Shown here piece after piece: positions 23,821 through 35,500 of a stretch of DNA of 64,000 nt. The stretch is taken from NCBI GenBank assembly GCA_029990175.1, contig JARKIP010000033.1, forward strand, positions 9,672,001-9,736,000, in the 5' to 3' direction. A program made the position numbers and the translations under genes. This DNA comes from Petunia secreta. Taxonomy: Eukaryota > Streptophyta > Magnoliopsida > Solanales > Solanaceae. Under the pieces are notes generated by a model. That model searched no databases, had not been told where the DNA came from, and saw nothing but the letters and a program-made list of their open reading frames with translations. Positions within the stretch are counted from its first letter, which is position 1; each line of letters starts with the position of its first letter.

Positions 23821-24539
23821 AAAGTGACTAGATTTTATTTACTTTTGAAACAGTGGTTAAGCTCCAATGAGCAGTGTAATTAGTCGTGAGCAATAGAAAA
23901 TAAGAGTTCAAATTTATTAAACCACTATAGCAAATCTGTACAAACAGGAACAGAACAAATATGAAGAAACATGTATAGAAACAGAATAAATCTGAACAAA
24001 CATGAACGGAAACGAAACAGAAACTAAAGAAACATTAGCAGAAACGAAACAAAAACAGAAACAATTTTTGTAGCGATCGATACTGCTAATAACAGAAGCC
24101 AAGACGACAGCGATTCAACAACTAGATGGAGAACTCATTTCGAACAATAGATCTACTCTGCTAAGCTTCTTCAAGCTATCCGTCACGTTTCCCAGAGTAA
24201 CAACAACGACGACAATAGGTCTATGGCGATTGCTGGACTAAACGTGTTGCTTGTCTCGCCGGAAATACACCGGATCTGACCAGGGTTTCTGGTAACAGGT
24301 TGTTGGTAACCAGCGTTGAGGGTGATGGCGCTGGGGTGGTGGGGCACATCTTCTCTGTTCTCATCGGTGCCTTGTTTCGCCGGTGATAATGGGGCTTTTC
24401 CGGCTGTGACAGACGGTGGTGTTGGGATGGAGTTGTATGTTTGGATTTGAGAGAAGGAATGGGGGTAGCGGTGGTTTGTTTGGGGAAGTGGAAAAAGTGT
24501 TTAGGATTTTTAGGAAAGTGGGGTGTAGGATCTTATTGT
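23821..24539. other. Unassigned repeat-derived sequence
   Basis: An A-rich part with repeated GAAACGAAAC or GAAACAGAAAC motifs (23940-24065) is followed by a GC-richer part (24180-24480) with GGCGCTGGGGTGGTGGGGC. No intact ORF or known family. It probably belongs to the element bounded by 20305 and 24650. Confidence 0.4.
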
Positions 24540-24650
24540 TGTGAAATGTGCTACAAAAAATATTGCTATGTGTTGTAAATAATAAAATATTGCTATTTTT
24601 TCTAATATAGGGTGAAAATTTTTATATATGTGTAAAAAACCCAAAAAAAA
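24540..24650. repeat. Subterminal inverted repeat, right arm
   Basis: Read on the minus strand it gives GGGTTTTTTACACATATATA, then ACCCTATATTAG and two ATAGCAATATTTT motifs. This is the same order as 20305-20440. Confidence 0.45.
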
Positions 24651-25356
24651 TGTACACATTTTAGCCGGTCAGAATTGCCATTTTCATTTTCAAACCAGTA
24701 TATTTACATTTTATACAGACTAAGTTATAGACATACTATACATGGATTATACATATACATCTACAGACAATATTTTGTTTAAACAGTTAGGTGAACGGCT
24801 AGTTCTGCTAATTTCCATATAAAAGCCCAAGATTAAAGAAATGCAAAATAGGAGGATTGTTCTAAAACTGGAGTAAAATACTTAAAAGGTCACTCAACTT
24901 TGAGAAATGTGTGACCAAAGTCACTTTGTTTTGAATTGTACTAATAAAGTCACTCAACTTAAGGTAATTCTCACCAAAAGTCATTGTAACCAGATTTTGC
25001 ACAATCATCTCACCGAAAATTTGACATGGCATTTTTATTTTTAATTATATATACATGTGGCATACCTTATTTTCCATATAGGATTTTATAATAATTTGAA
25101 TTATTTTCTAAGGATTTGGAACGTGTTCTTTTAAATTATTACAATAATAGAATATTGTGTCATTGCTAAATTTCTACGGGCACTGTCGAAATATTAGCTT
25201 TACTAGTCTTTCAAGTACTTAACTCTTTAATTAGTTATGGTTAGAATCATTATCTTTTTTCAAATCTATTAGTTAAATATATATTTTATATAATAGATAA
25301 TAGGTAGATTAGTTAAATATAATAGATAGTTAAATATATATTTTATCTAGTGTCTC

Positions 25357-26672
25357 TGATGTTTGGCGTTTTATGCCTATATTTCCTTAATATTTCCTCA
25401 CGTTTTAGTACCTTATTCGCTTGTTTTATAGCTTGTGACTGTGGTTTTACACTGATTTTATGTCCTGCGTGTGTAGGTTGTTACGCAGTGTATTTGGAGC
25501 TTTTAGGAGCATGATTGAGCAAGAAAAGATTTGATTTTGATTGAGGATTGGATCGAGCACACGAGGACACAACACGAAACGAGAAAAGGAGAAACGAAAC
25601 AGAAAAATAGCCTGGCGCTGCAGGAGGCGCGCCGCGCCGCCCACCGCGCCCAGCCTCCTGCGCGTTTTTCCATGCGGCGCGGGCTTGTAGCGGCCAACTT
25701 TTGACGTCTTCTGTCCAACCTCACGCGTTCCGAGGCGCGGGGCGCCCGCTATGGCGCCCCTGGAGCGAATTTTGATGTCCTATTTCGTCTAGGATTGGGT
25801 CTAACTTATTACTAGGTGTTTGTAAACTCTATAAATACTCTTTTACTTAGTTTTTCATAGGGTTTTAGACTTTGGAGCAAGTTTTGGAGGAGAGGGGAGG
25901 AGCCCTAGATGTCTTCTACACAAGTTCTTTCTCTCTTTCTCTTATTCTTCTCTTTAATTTTATAGTTTGTTCGTTCTAGGGTTAGAGTAAATACATGAAG
26001 GTTGATGTTTGAAAGTTGATTTCTTCCTATTGATTTACCATTACAGATTGTTTATTCTTTCTTGATCATAATTGTTTGATTATAACGGCCGTATAATTGA
26101 ACACTATCTACGGTTCTTAGATTGAACTCGACAGAGGGAATTTATGAACGCAAATAAGAAAGAATAGAACTAGTTTGTGAACCCGGGCATCGGGGAACCA
26201 ATTCGCGGGTAGGATAGACATATACTTGCTTGCCTAGTTTAACTCATTACAGGATCGTTAATGCGTGCACGTGATTCAACCCATAGACATATAGGGATTG
26301 GAGTAGCCTGCATAGACCGTGAAGAATCGAAAGGTTTTCACGGGTACAATTAACCTGTTAGTTAGCAATCTAGGAAATCAAGAAGTAGATTCAACTGGAA
26401 AACTCAACTGGATTGTTTGTAACTCTGACCCTGGACCGTTTCTCCATTATTGATAACAACCCATAAATTGCTCTCAAATACTTGATCTCAATTACTTGTT
26501 TTAATTATTGCAATTAGTTAGTAAAATCTCAACCATTGGAAAAGATCCCTAAATAGTTTATATAAATTGTTTGATAGGATTCAGTCTGAATAGTCCTCGT
26601 GGGAACGATACTCGATTTATCACTTTATTACTTGTCGACCACGTATACTTGCGTGTGCGTTTGGGAGCAACA
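25357..26672 (+). mobile_element. Solo LTR, 1316 bp, nested in the Mutator-like element
   Basis: It starts TGATGTTTGGCG and ends GGGAGCAACA, with an exact 5-bp duplication GTCTC at 25352-25356 and 26673-26677. The right end (CGTGGGAACGATACTCG, then GTATACTTGCGTGTGCG) is the style of Ty3/gypsy LTRs of the Athila/Tat branch; the lineage is inference. It includes a very GC-rich block at 25610-25765 in otherwise AT-rich DNA. No internal domain remains, so the element was reduced by LTR-LTR recombination. Confidence 0.85.
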
Positions 26673-26729
26673 GTCTCCTTTTCTCAAGTTCTTATTTGGA
26701 TGAATGACACTTGGCCCTCCTTAAAACCA

Positions 26730-27360
26730 ATATTCTAGATTTAATAGGGTAAATAAAGGTATTTAACTATGGTTTGGACAAAATATCTTTCTATTTCAAA
26801 TTCATTTTATCTTAAAGAATCCTATAATTTAGCAGCAAAAACTACATTAATTGTTAAACAAACTCATCTTATTTTAGATATAGAAGTGCAGAAGATCTAT
26901 GTGATTTCTATAAGTATTATGAATTGGTTGGAAAGTTTCTTTCCAAGATAAAATGTGAATAACTATGAGCAGAATATTAGGTACTATCTTCGCAACTAGT
27001 TTTAACTGATGTGATAGTGTGAAAAGAATTTTTTCGTATATTGTTATTTGAGTAAATTGATATTATTAAATCTTGTCTTGTTAATTCTATTCCTTACGAT
27101 GTTGTCACTTGCAAATAGTTTAACACTGTTTTTGGTTTTCTGTTATATGTTTGCGATTGGATTAGCAAAAACAAAGTTTTATTAAAACAATAAATAAACG
27201 AAAATTTTGGAGACCGAAAAATAATTTAGGAGGAGGGATGAAATTTGCTGCTAAATTATAAGATATGTTAGATGCTTTGAATTTAAGACAGGAAGATATA
27301 TTTTTCTAACCATGGTCAAACATTTAGTTTTACTTCATTAAATCTAGATCATCCATTTTG
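26730..27360. repeat. Inner inverted repeat of about 110 bp
   Basis: Left arm near 26730-26845 (TAGATTTAATAGGG, CTATGGTTTGGACAAAATAT, TATAATTTAGCAGCAAA) pairs with the inverse of 27240-27350 (TTTGCTGCTAAATTATA, ACCATGGTCAAACATTTAG, CATTAAATCTAGATC). It may be a further small transposon nested in the Mutator-like element. Exact ends were not resolved. Confidence 0.6.
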
Positions 27361-27663
27361 AAAAAGGAGATGGATCCGAAAAAATGTGGAAGAGAAATGA
27401 GTTATGGATTAAGAGTTGGGTTAATCAACTTATTATAAAATCCTACATGGAAAATAAAGTATGCCACATGTATATATAATTAAAAATGAAAATGCCATGT
27501 CAGATTTTCGGTGAGATGATTGTGCAAAATCCGGTTACAATGACTTTTGGTGAGAATTACCTTAAGTTGAGTGACTTTATTAGTACAATTCAAAGCAAAG
27601 TGACTTTGGTCACACATTTCTCAAAATTGAGTGATCTTTTAAGTATTTTACTCTCTAAAACTG

Positions 27664-28041
27664 GCCGGTCAAGGCTGCCGATAGACGAACTATAAGCAAA
27701 ACATCAAAATGATTGGTTCGGGAAGAAAAGTCAAATCCTTTTACATTGAGAATCTTAAAAGTAAGACTTCATCTGACATTCTCAATTGTATATTTTACTA
27801 AGCTAATACTGATTAAATTAATTATGAAAGATTTTGAATTTGCTTTTTCGTTTGGCTCAAGAAGAATTACATTTGGTTTTCCTTTTCAGAGAATTATGTT
27901 CATGCTTATTAATTTGGTTATGGAGTTGGCATCAGAAGTGCTTCATTCGTTTGCATTCCAAACTTTTAGACGCTTTTATATGATCATAAATCGTAATCAC
28001 AAGAAAGTTTGACGAAACTTATTTATTTGTTGATAAGTTTA
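27664..28041. other. Intergenic, nothing recognised
   Basis: AT-rich sequence between two DNA transposons. A 99-codon ORF (27713-28012) shows no family resemblance and is not called. Confidence 0.5.
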
Positions 28042-28049
28042 CTTTTGAG

Positions 28050-28778
28050 TAGGGGTGGGCGTTCGGTTCTTCGGTTCGGTTTTTAGAAGTAGGAGTCCGT
28101 TACTTCGGTCTTCGGTTCGGTTTGAAGTGTAGAAAAGTCCGTAATTTTTATACTTCGGTTCGGTTCGGTTTTTTAGTTCGGTACTTCGGTTCGGTACTTC
28201 GGTGTTTCGGTTTAAACCAAAGTTTATAGCCAAAGAAAAAAAGGCCGAACAAGAAAGGGAAAGGAAAGGCAAAGTACATACCTGTTCAAAGTCAAAAAAT
28301 AAGATTAACAAAAATACATCAAATTACCAAATATAAATGATTGAATACTCGTAATATCATATCGCGATGACTTAACATAAATGATTTATTCAAACTAAAG
28401 GGATGTTCAGCTAATTTATCATTTCCTAATGAATTTTTAGTTCAATTATTTAATTTTTTATATATGTTGCATTTAATCACTAATTAGACATTAAAATACA
28501 ATAAGCAAAAAAAGGAAATTATACGAATCAATCTAGGAAATATACGTAATATGTAATGGTGGATGTTTTTTGTTAATGGTTTTAAAAAAAAAATAAATAA
28601 AAAAAAAACTTCGGTTTTTTCGGAATTTCGGGGCCCGAAGTTCCGGGGAGCCCGAAACCGAAGACCGAAGTTCAAAAATTTCTAAGACCGAACCCGAACC
28701 GAAAAACCGAACCCGAAGTACCGAATTAGTTCGGTTCGGTTCGGTATTTCGGTTTTTTCGGTTTTGTGCCCACCCCTA
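28050..28778. mobile_element. hAT-type non-autonomous element, 729 bp
   Basis: The ends TAGGGGTGGGC and GCCCACCCCTA are perfect inverses. An exact 8-bp duplication CTTTTGAG flanks them (28042-28049 and 28779-28786). The subterminal regions are arrays of TTCGGTTCGG on the left and, inverted, CCGAACCCGAA on the right. An 8-bp duplication and these ends define the hAT superfamily. No transposase ORF is present. Confidence 0.92.
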
Positions 28779-28786
28779 CTTTTGAG

Positions 28787-29413
28787 TAGGTGAAAAGTAA
28801 ACCAAAAATCTTAACCTGCTGTATAACGAATAGCCCAAAGGTTTGAGTTTTTGGTTGCTCAGTCATACTTGATACCTACATTGGAGACACTAATTCTTGT
28901 CATAAAATTTCACATTGAAGGATAAATTACTCCCTACCAAAGAGCTCAAACTCGAAATCTCTACTTAAGAATGGAGAGGTACTTGCCATTCCGTCATAAC
29001 TCTTGATGATAAAAAGAAGAGGTTTGTAGATCATATGATGTAACGTTTACATTCACTGGTGCTATGGCGGAATGAAGAATTTCAACTAGAATTAAAAAAA
29101 AAAAGTCTAAACCTTAACTATAATATTTGCCACTAGAATGAAAACTTTACACTCAGTCAAGGGAATTCAAAAATTTCTTACTTTATTAGTGCAGTATAAG
29201 TATATTTACTAAAGAAATGGATTGCTCAAAATCAAATAGGAGAATCACAAATCAAAATAATACTAGTAGTAATATGCAAAAGAGAGAGTCAAATAAATAA
29301 AAGTATTCAAGTCCTTTCCATTTCCATATCCACCCTGAATTCACTTAATCTCTGAATTTTCCATTCCAACAAAATCAAATACACAGTACACTCCACTGTA
29401 CTACTACTAGTAC
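28787..29413. other. PABP upstream region
   Basis: AT-rich distal promoter of the poly(A)-binding protein gene. No element or gene was recognised. Confidence 0.5.
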
Positions 29414-29526
29414 TATATAAACTGCAAATTTCCCCTCCACTACTACTATAACAGAAAAAGATTCTCTCACTTTCTTTCTCTACAATCACAACACTTTCTC
29501 TCTCTATAACTGAATTTTCCGACGAA
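29414..29526 (+). promoter_or_regulatory. PABP core promoter and 5' leader
   Basis: A TATATAA box at 29414-29420 lies 107 bp before the start codon, which predicts transcription from about 29445. The leader is pyrimidine-rich (TTCTCTCACTTTCTTTCTC, ACACTTTCTCTCTCT), as in many plant genes for translation proteins. The start context is GACGAAATGGCT, with A at -3 and G at +4. Confidence 0.65.
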
Positions 29527-32500
29527 ATGGCTGCTGCAACTAGTAGTACGGCTCCGGCGTCATTGTACGTCGGCGACCTTCACGATGACGTCACCGACGA
29601 TCAGTTATACGACGCTTTCTCGGAGTTTCAAAGCCTCATTTCTGTTCGCGTTTGTCGCGATACGCTCACTCGCCGTTCTCTCCGTTACGGCTACGTCAAC
29701 TTCATTTCTTCTGACGAAGGTATATATACATTTTATAGTACTGTTACTGTATGAACGCGTAAGGAATGCTTTGTGCACCGGGCTGCATTTTGATGTTACT
29801 TCATCTGATCCTTTTTTTTTATTTGCATGGAGGAATTTGATAAGAATTTCATTTTTCGAATTATATATATGACTTGTTTACGTTGTTTATTGGAGTAGTT
29901 GTTTTTTGTGATTTTGTGTTGGCATATAGGTATTTGTAGCCTTTATGTGTGTAAATGAATTTTATAAATATAAAAATATGATATATATATCTCTGTGTTG
30001 CCCGGGGGATTTGGCCGTGAAATTACTCGAAGTGCGCGTAACCTAACAGCACACCACAGTTATAAATATAAAAGTTTATTGTGTGTGTGCACGCGCGCGT
30101 GGGACACGCGCTGTGTGTGGATTTGGCCATTTTTTCTTTGTGTATGACAAAAATGAAGGAGAAGACCTGTTCATAGGAGATACTAAGCACAGATTTGTGG
30201 AAATGAATTTGTGGATTCACCTCAAGAACCGATTCACTTTGGACTGGAGGACTGGAGAAATAACCGATTCGCTTCGGTAGGCCGCTTAAAGAAAAACAAG
30301 CTATCTTTTGTATATTCCATGTATAAAAGTGTAGCTTAATTTATGTATCTGGCTATTTCTGTAAAGTTCCCATACGTATACTAAAGAAAAGGAAAAGTTG
30401 GCCACATTTTCTTTGTGTATGAAAAATTGAACGACAAAAACAGGATAATTGGATTTAACTCATATTTTGGACCAGCAACTCTGGGATCTTTGTTGCTTAT
30501 GAATGTTGTTATATAGGGTTGACATGTTTTTCTGGGAATTCTGCATGAGTTGATCTTTCACTTCAAAAGCTTCTATGTTTTGTAACATGTAAGGAGGTTT
30601 GTTATGAAATCTTATATGACTGATCAGTGGGGTAGTTAATATATTTTAATTGATGAATTTGATTTCTGATAGGTGAGCTTATTTATGTCGTTGCGCCTCT
30701 TATTTTTTATTTTTCTTGTTTCTATCTTGGCCAAAATGTAGCTAGCCTTTATTTGTGTAAATGTGTGATTTAGATAAATATATTCACTGAAGAGGTCCTT
30801 TTCTTAGAAGATATATTTATAAAATGAAAAAAGGGGGTTATATTTTTAAATGTTACTGATGGAAAAAGGAATAGAAGAGTTCGCCACCTTTTTCTTAATG
30901 TATGAAAAAATTGAAGGACAAACAGGATAATTGGATTTACACTGAAGTTTGTAAGGAAAGTTGTATATCTTAGAGTTGAATTTAGTAGAGATGGAATAGT
31001 GTTCAGAATCTTGGATATGTGCGTGATTTCAATATGAATACTCATATGAAAACAACACAGGGTCAGTTTTCTTTATGTTATGAAAAAAAAGAAAAAAGAG
31101 AGAGAAGTTGGCCTGTTTTTCTATGCTTTCATGTATGCTTGGCAATTTTTCTGGGAATTCTGCATGAGTTGATCTTTTTGAAACCGTCTACTGATTTGTA
31201 AACTGCAGCTCTGCGTGCGATTGAGGTGAAAAATCACTCTACTCTCAATGGAAAAGTTATAAGGGTTAGTTGGTCTCGTCGTGATCCTGATGTGAGAAGA
31301 AGTGGAGCTGGAAATGTGTTTGTCAAGGTACCTTTTAGGACTGGATAGGAGTCACTTGTTTTCAGCAGTTTCTGTTTTTCCCTTATTACTTTGATCCCCA
31401 TGTGAAAATGTTCTGGTATTTTGCTGCAGAATCTAAATGATACAATTGATAGTGTGAAGCTTCAAGAAATATTCCAGGAATTCGGAAGTATCTTGTCTTG
31501 TAAAGTTGTCGTTTCTGAGGATGGAAGGAGTAGAGGGTATGGCTTTGTCCAGTTTGAGACTGAGGCCAGTGCAAACGCTGCTATTGAGAAGCTCAATGGG
31601 TCTGTGGTTGGAGGAAAGCAAATGTATGTGCAATTTTCTCTCTGTTTAACATTTTTTGAAATCATGATGAGCTTTGATTGAGTATATAGAAACCATTTTT
31701 TGTCCTTCTACGCTTTCTTTTATTTTATTTTCTCAAAATTATTTGAATGTTTTACATCAGTTTATGGACAGGTATGTAGGTAAGTTCGTCAAAAAGAGTG
31801 ACCGAATTCTGCCAACCCCTGATGAAAAATATACAAATTTGTACATCAAGAACTTGGATCTTGACATCTCAGAAGATCATCTTAAAGAGAAGTGCTCTGA
31901 ATTTGGGAAAATTAATAGTTTGGTCATTGTGAAAGATGAGAATGGAGGTTCAAAAGGTTTTGGTTTTGTGAACTTTGAGAATCCAGATGATGCCAGGAGA
32001 GCGATGGAAGCTATGAATGGATTGGAACTTGGTACGTTGTGACTTTGTCATGCTGTCATATTCACAAATATCACTGATATCTACACTATCTTAATGTTTG
32101 TGTATGAACTGTGTGTATTGGGCAGGCAGCAAGATCTTGTATGTAGGCAGAGCACAAAAGAAAACAGAGCGTGAACAGATATTGAGGCGTTTGTATGAAG
32201 AGAGAAGGAAGGCGCAAATAGTCGAGTACCAGGTAGCTATTTTTTTCATTCCCTTGTTCAAAAGATATATGTTTCTGTATTTTATTATCCACTTATAATC
32301 ACGATTAATGTTGTCATAGGGTTCAAATGTGTATGTCAAGAATATCGATGGTGATGTTACGGATCATGAGTTGCGTGAACTGTTTAATCAATGCGGCAAA
32401 ATCACTTCTGCAAAAGTTATGCTAGATGAGAAAGGAGTCAGTAAGGGCTTTGGATTTGTATGTTTTTCCAAACCAGAGGAGGCCAATAAAGCAGTGATAA

Positions 32501-35500
32501 GTTTAAATGGTAAGTTATACTATATGTTTTTACATGGTGCAGCGCGTGGTGAATACCAAAGCACTGAATTTTGTTTCACATGAGCTAGCACTAAAATTAA
32601 TTTCGGTGCTATTTACAAATTCGCACTTGTTTTTGCTAGTTGAGTCGAGGCCCAGTGCCCCACATATGGTTGATTATGGTGTTTGTTAACTTGTCAATAG
32701 ACAAGGCCTTCGAGTCGTGTTAAATTTCTATCTAGCCTTTTTTCTTTCTTTTACGGTTCTTTGTTCCATCTTTCATCTGCATGTACGCTGGATTTTTTGT
32801 TATCTGCATTCTCTTTAATGCCTCTGCACAAAAGGCTTACCGTTTGACTAAGCTTGTGGCTGGTACATGTCAGAGGTAAGCATGGCATCCATGATCTGTT
32901 CTTTTAAATACTGATATGGAATCTTATACGACATGTATCTACTGTTCTGGCATTTTAAATTAGTTGTAGGTGTGATTTTGAAATTTTTGACTAGTATAGT
33001 GAAAAAAGGAATGAACACTGAACTCTTGGATAAGAAAGGACTATTCCAGCAAAGTACAAACACTAAAAATTTAAAGGGAGATTAGTGAGAGGCATTCCTG
33101 GACTATTTGGTCAAGTACATTGTGATACACAACAAGATTTGTTTATGTCATGTCATGCTTGTATCAGCAACAGTTCTCTGCCTTACTGCTATTTTATGCT
33201 TCTCAATTGTGAATTGACACACAGCAATTCATGTATTTATGGAAGGAAAAAATTACAGATGCCTTTCCTTTTCATTTTCGCTTCAGTTTTCTATCATTTT
33301 ATTCATCTGCTCTTCGAAGCTTGATGGCTTATATTCTTGTAATTTTATATTTTCAACAATTAAGTTGGTGTTGCCATCTTTTTAGTGCATCCTACTTGCT
33401 CTTCTTGAGTCTGTACAAGATGAGATGATAGTGTTATATGGCCTCAAAATTCTAGGTACTGAAGGTTAAGATTTTCTCTCTTAAGGGTCCTGCTAAGAAT
33501 TTGATGTCGTGAGATGTTTTACAGGCTTTATGTTTGGCCAAAAGCCACTATACGTGGCTATTGCTCGAAAGAAAGAGGAAAGGCAACCTCAATTGCAGCA
33601 TGAGCATGCGCAACGAATTGCAGGACTCACCGGATCTTCAGGTTTTTTTCCTGGTGGATATCCACATCTTCACTATCCTGGACCTGGTATTCTACCACAA
33701 GTACCTGCACCCGGGCTGCTGTATCAGTCTCTGAGTATGAGGCACGGTTGGATGGTTAATGGATTCAGACACCCTACTAGACCTGCATTTCAATCTTTTC
33801 CAGTTCCCTTGGTTAGTCAACTACAGATGGTCATAGTACTTTGGCAACCTAGCACTTCTTTGAATAGTCATTTGTATGGTGCTAAATTGGATAGATAGAA
33901 TCTTTAACTTTTCAGAAGTAGTAGGGAGGCACTAAATGCCTATGCATCTTTAAACCTGTGATGAAGTTGCTTACAACTCTCATCTCATTTTTCAGATTCC
34001 TAGTACCTCACAGCAGTATAGGCAGAACAGAGGAAAGAAGAATGGATATATGCCAGTTCCATATGTGTCTCATTTGCAGCAATTGACTCAATCAGTGGCA
34101 TCATCGAAAGAATCAAGCAATCCCCAGGTGGTTAAATTTCCTTGTTATCTTTTTTCCATTAACTACAATCTTGATTGACTGAGTTTGTGTTCGTTGATTG
34201 ATCTACTCAGAAGAGTTTTTTAAAGATTCCAATTTAGAGTGCTTAAGTTGAAGAATGGTTTGTTAGAGTTCTCTCTTGAAATGCTTGACTTGCCTTTACC
34301 TCAATGGAAAGGGATTAAAATCTTCAAATGCCTATTCAGGATAGGGGTTTTTACTTTTGCCAGGATGAGGATGAGGATGAGGATGAGGATGAGGATGAGG
34401 ATGCGGATGCGGATTTCTTTTATCTGATTTTTTTAATTTTATGTACTGGTTATGTGTTTTTTTGGGTGTTCTTCATATAATCTTTTCAGTTGAATCCTTT
34501 TAACTTTTACAACCAAGAAATCCCTTATTGTTAGTGATGCTTGAAAATTGGTGGATAATGGGACTGTCTACTTAAATACTAGGCTTTGTCTGTGGTGGGG
34601 TTCGGACCTTATGAGTCACAATTCATGTATTTGAAAAACTTGGCCTTCACTTAAGTAGTTAAGTCCGTTTATTATAGCCGAGAATTGTTTGCTCGATTTG
34701 AATTTTTATTCCAACTGTAACAAGTATTAGAGTATCATAAATCATTCTGCCTATATCTGCTTTATTTTAACTCAAGCACTTTTTTTGGTTTCTTAGCTTA
34801 TATGAGGCATAATTGCTAATCTCACATGCTCGTTAGTGCAATAATAACCTGACGTTGCTGTCTGGATCTGCATGCTTGTTAGTGCAATTTCTCCTTTGTC
34901 CAGCTGCTGCATTTAACTGGAGGAGTAATGATGGCTGAGTACATACAATAGCTGTACCCTTTTCTCATTCAATTTCATAAATAAAATCCTGTCATGGAAA
35001 AATATTATACTTGTATATGAAGTTTTTGTAAACTATTACCAAGGGCTTCTTTGTTCATTCCAACTTGTTTACACTGGTGAGCTTCAAGTTCCTATATTTG
35101 GTGCATGCGCACCTGTGTGAGAATTACTTTGAGTAGATGCAGATAATTCTTTTGAATGATGTAACACCGTAGCATCCACATTTTAATCATCCCACAATTT
35201 ATGCATGCTTTGCAGCAAGCTAGGCAGGTAAAATATGCCCCAAAAGACCGTTCGCCTGATGTGCACAAAGGGTTTGTTGTATCATCTGCTGGCACCAGTA
35301 CATTAGCTGTGGGTTCAGAAAACCTGGGTACCATGCTGGCTGCTGCTCCTCCTAAGGTGCAGAAACGGATACTGGGAGAGCACATTTATCATCTAGTTAG
35401 TCATCGCAAGGTGAACATATTTCTTGCTTTCTCTGTCTATATCCTTCATGATCCTCTTTTTCTCTTCTAATAATAGCTACCCTCTGTGCTAGTGCAAAAT

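Larger units (their letters stand above)
24871..27653. mobile_element. Mutator-like element with long inverted repeats
   Basis: The inverted ends are 24871-25097 and 27430-27653, about 225 bp each and highly similar: outer GAGTAAAATACTTAAAAG, inner CATATAGGATTTTATAATAA. The flanks carry an exact 10-bp duplication TCTAAAACTG at 24861-24870 and 27654-27663. Long TIRs with a 9-10 bp duplication point to the Mutator/MULE superfamily. No transposase is recognisable, so it is non-autonomous. The interior holds a solo LTR (25357-26672) and an inner inverted repeat. Confidence 0.88.

Noticed and set aside
23372..23827. 151-codon plus-strand ORF
   Set aside because: Repeated FQTVS-type residues follow the TTTCAGACTGTATCA minisatellite; not a gene.
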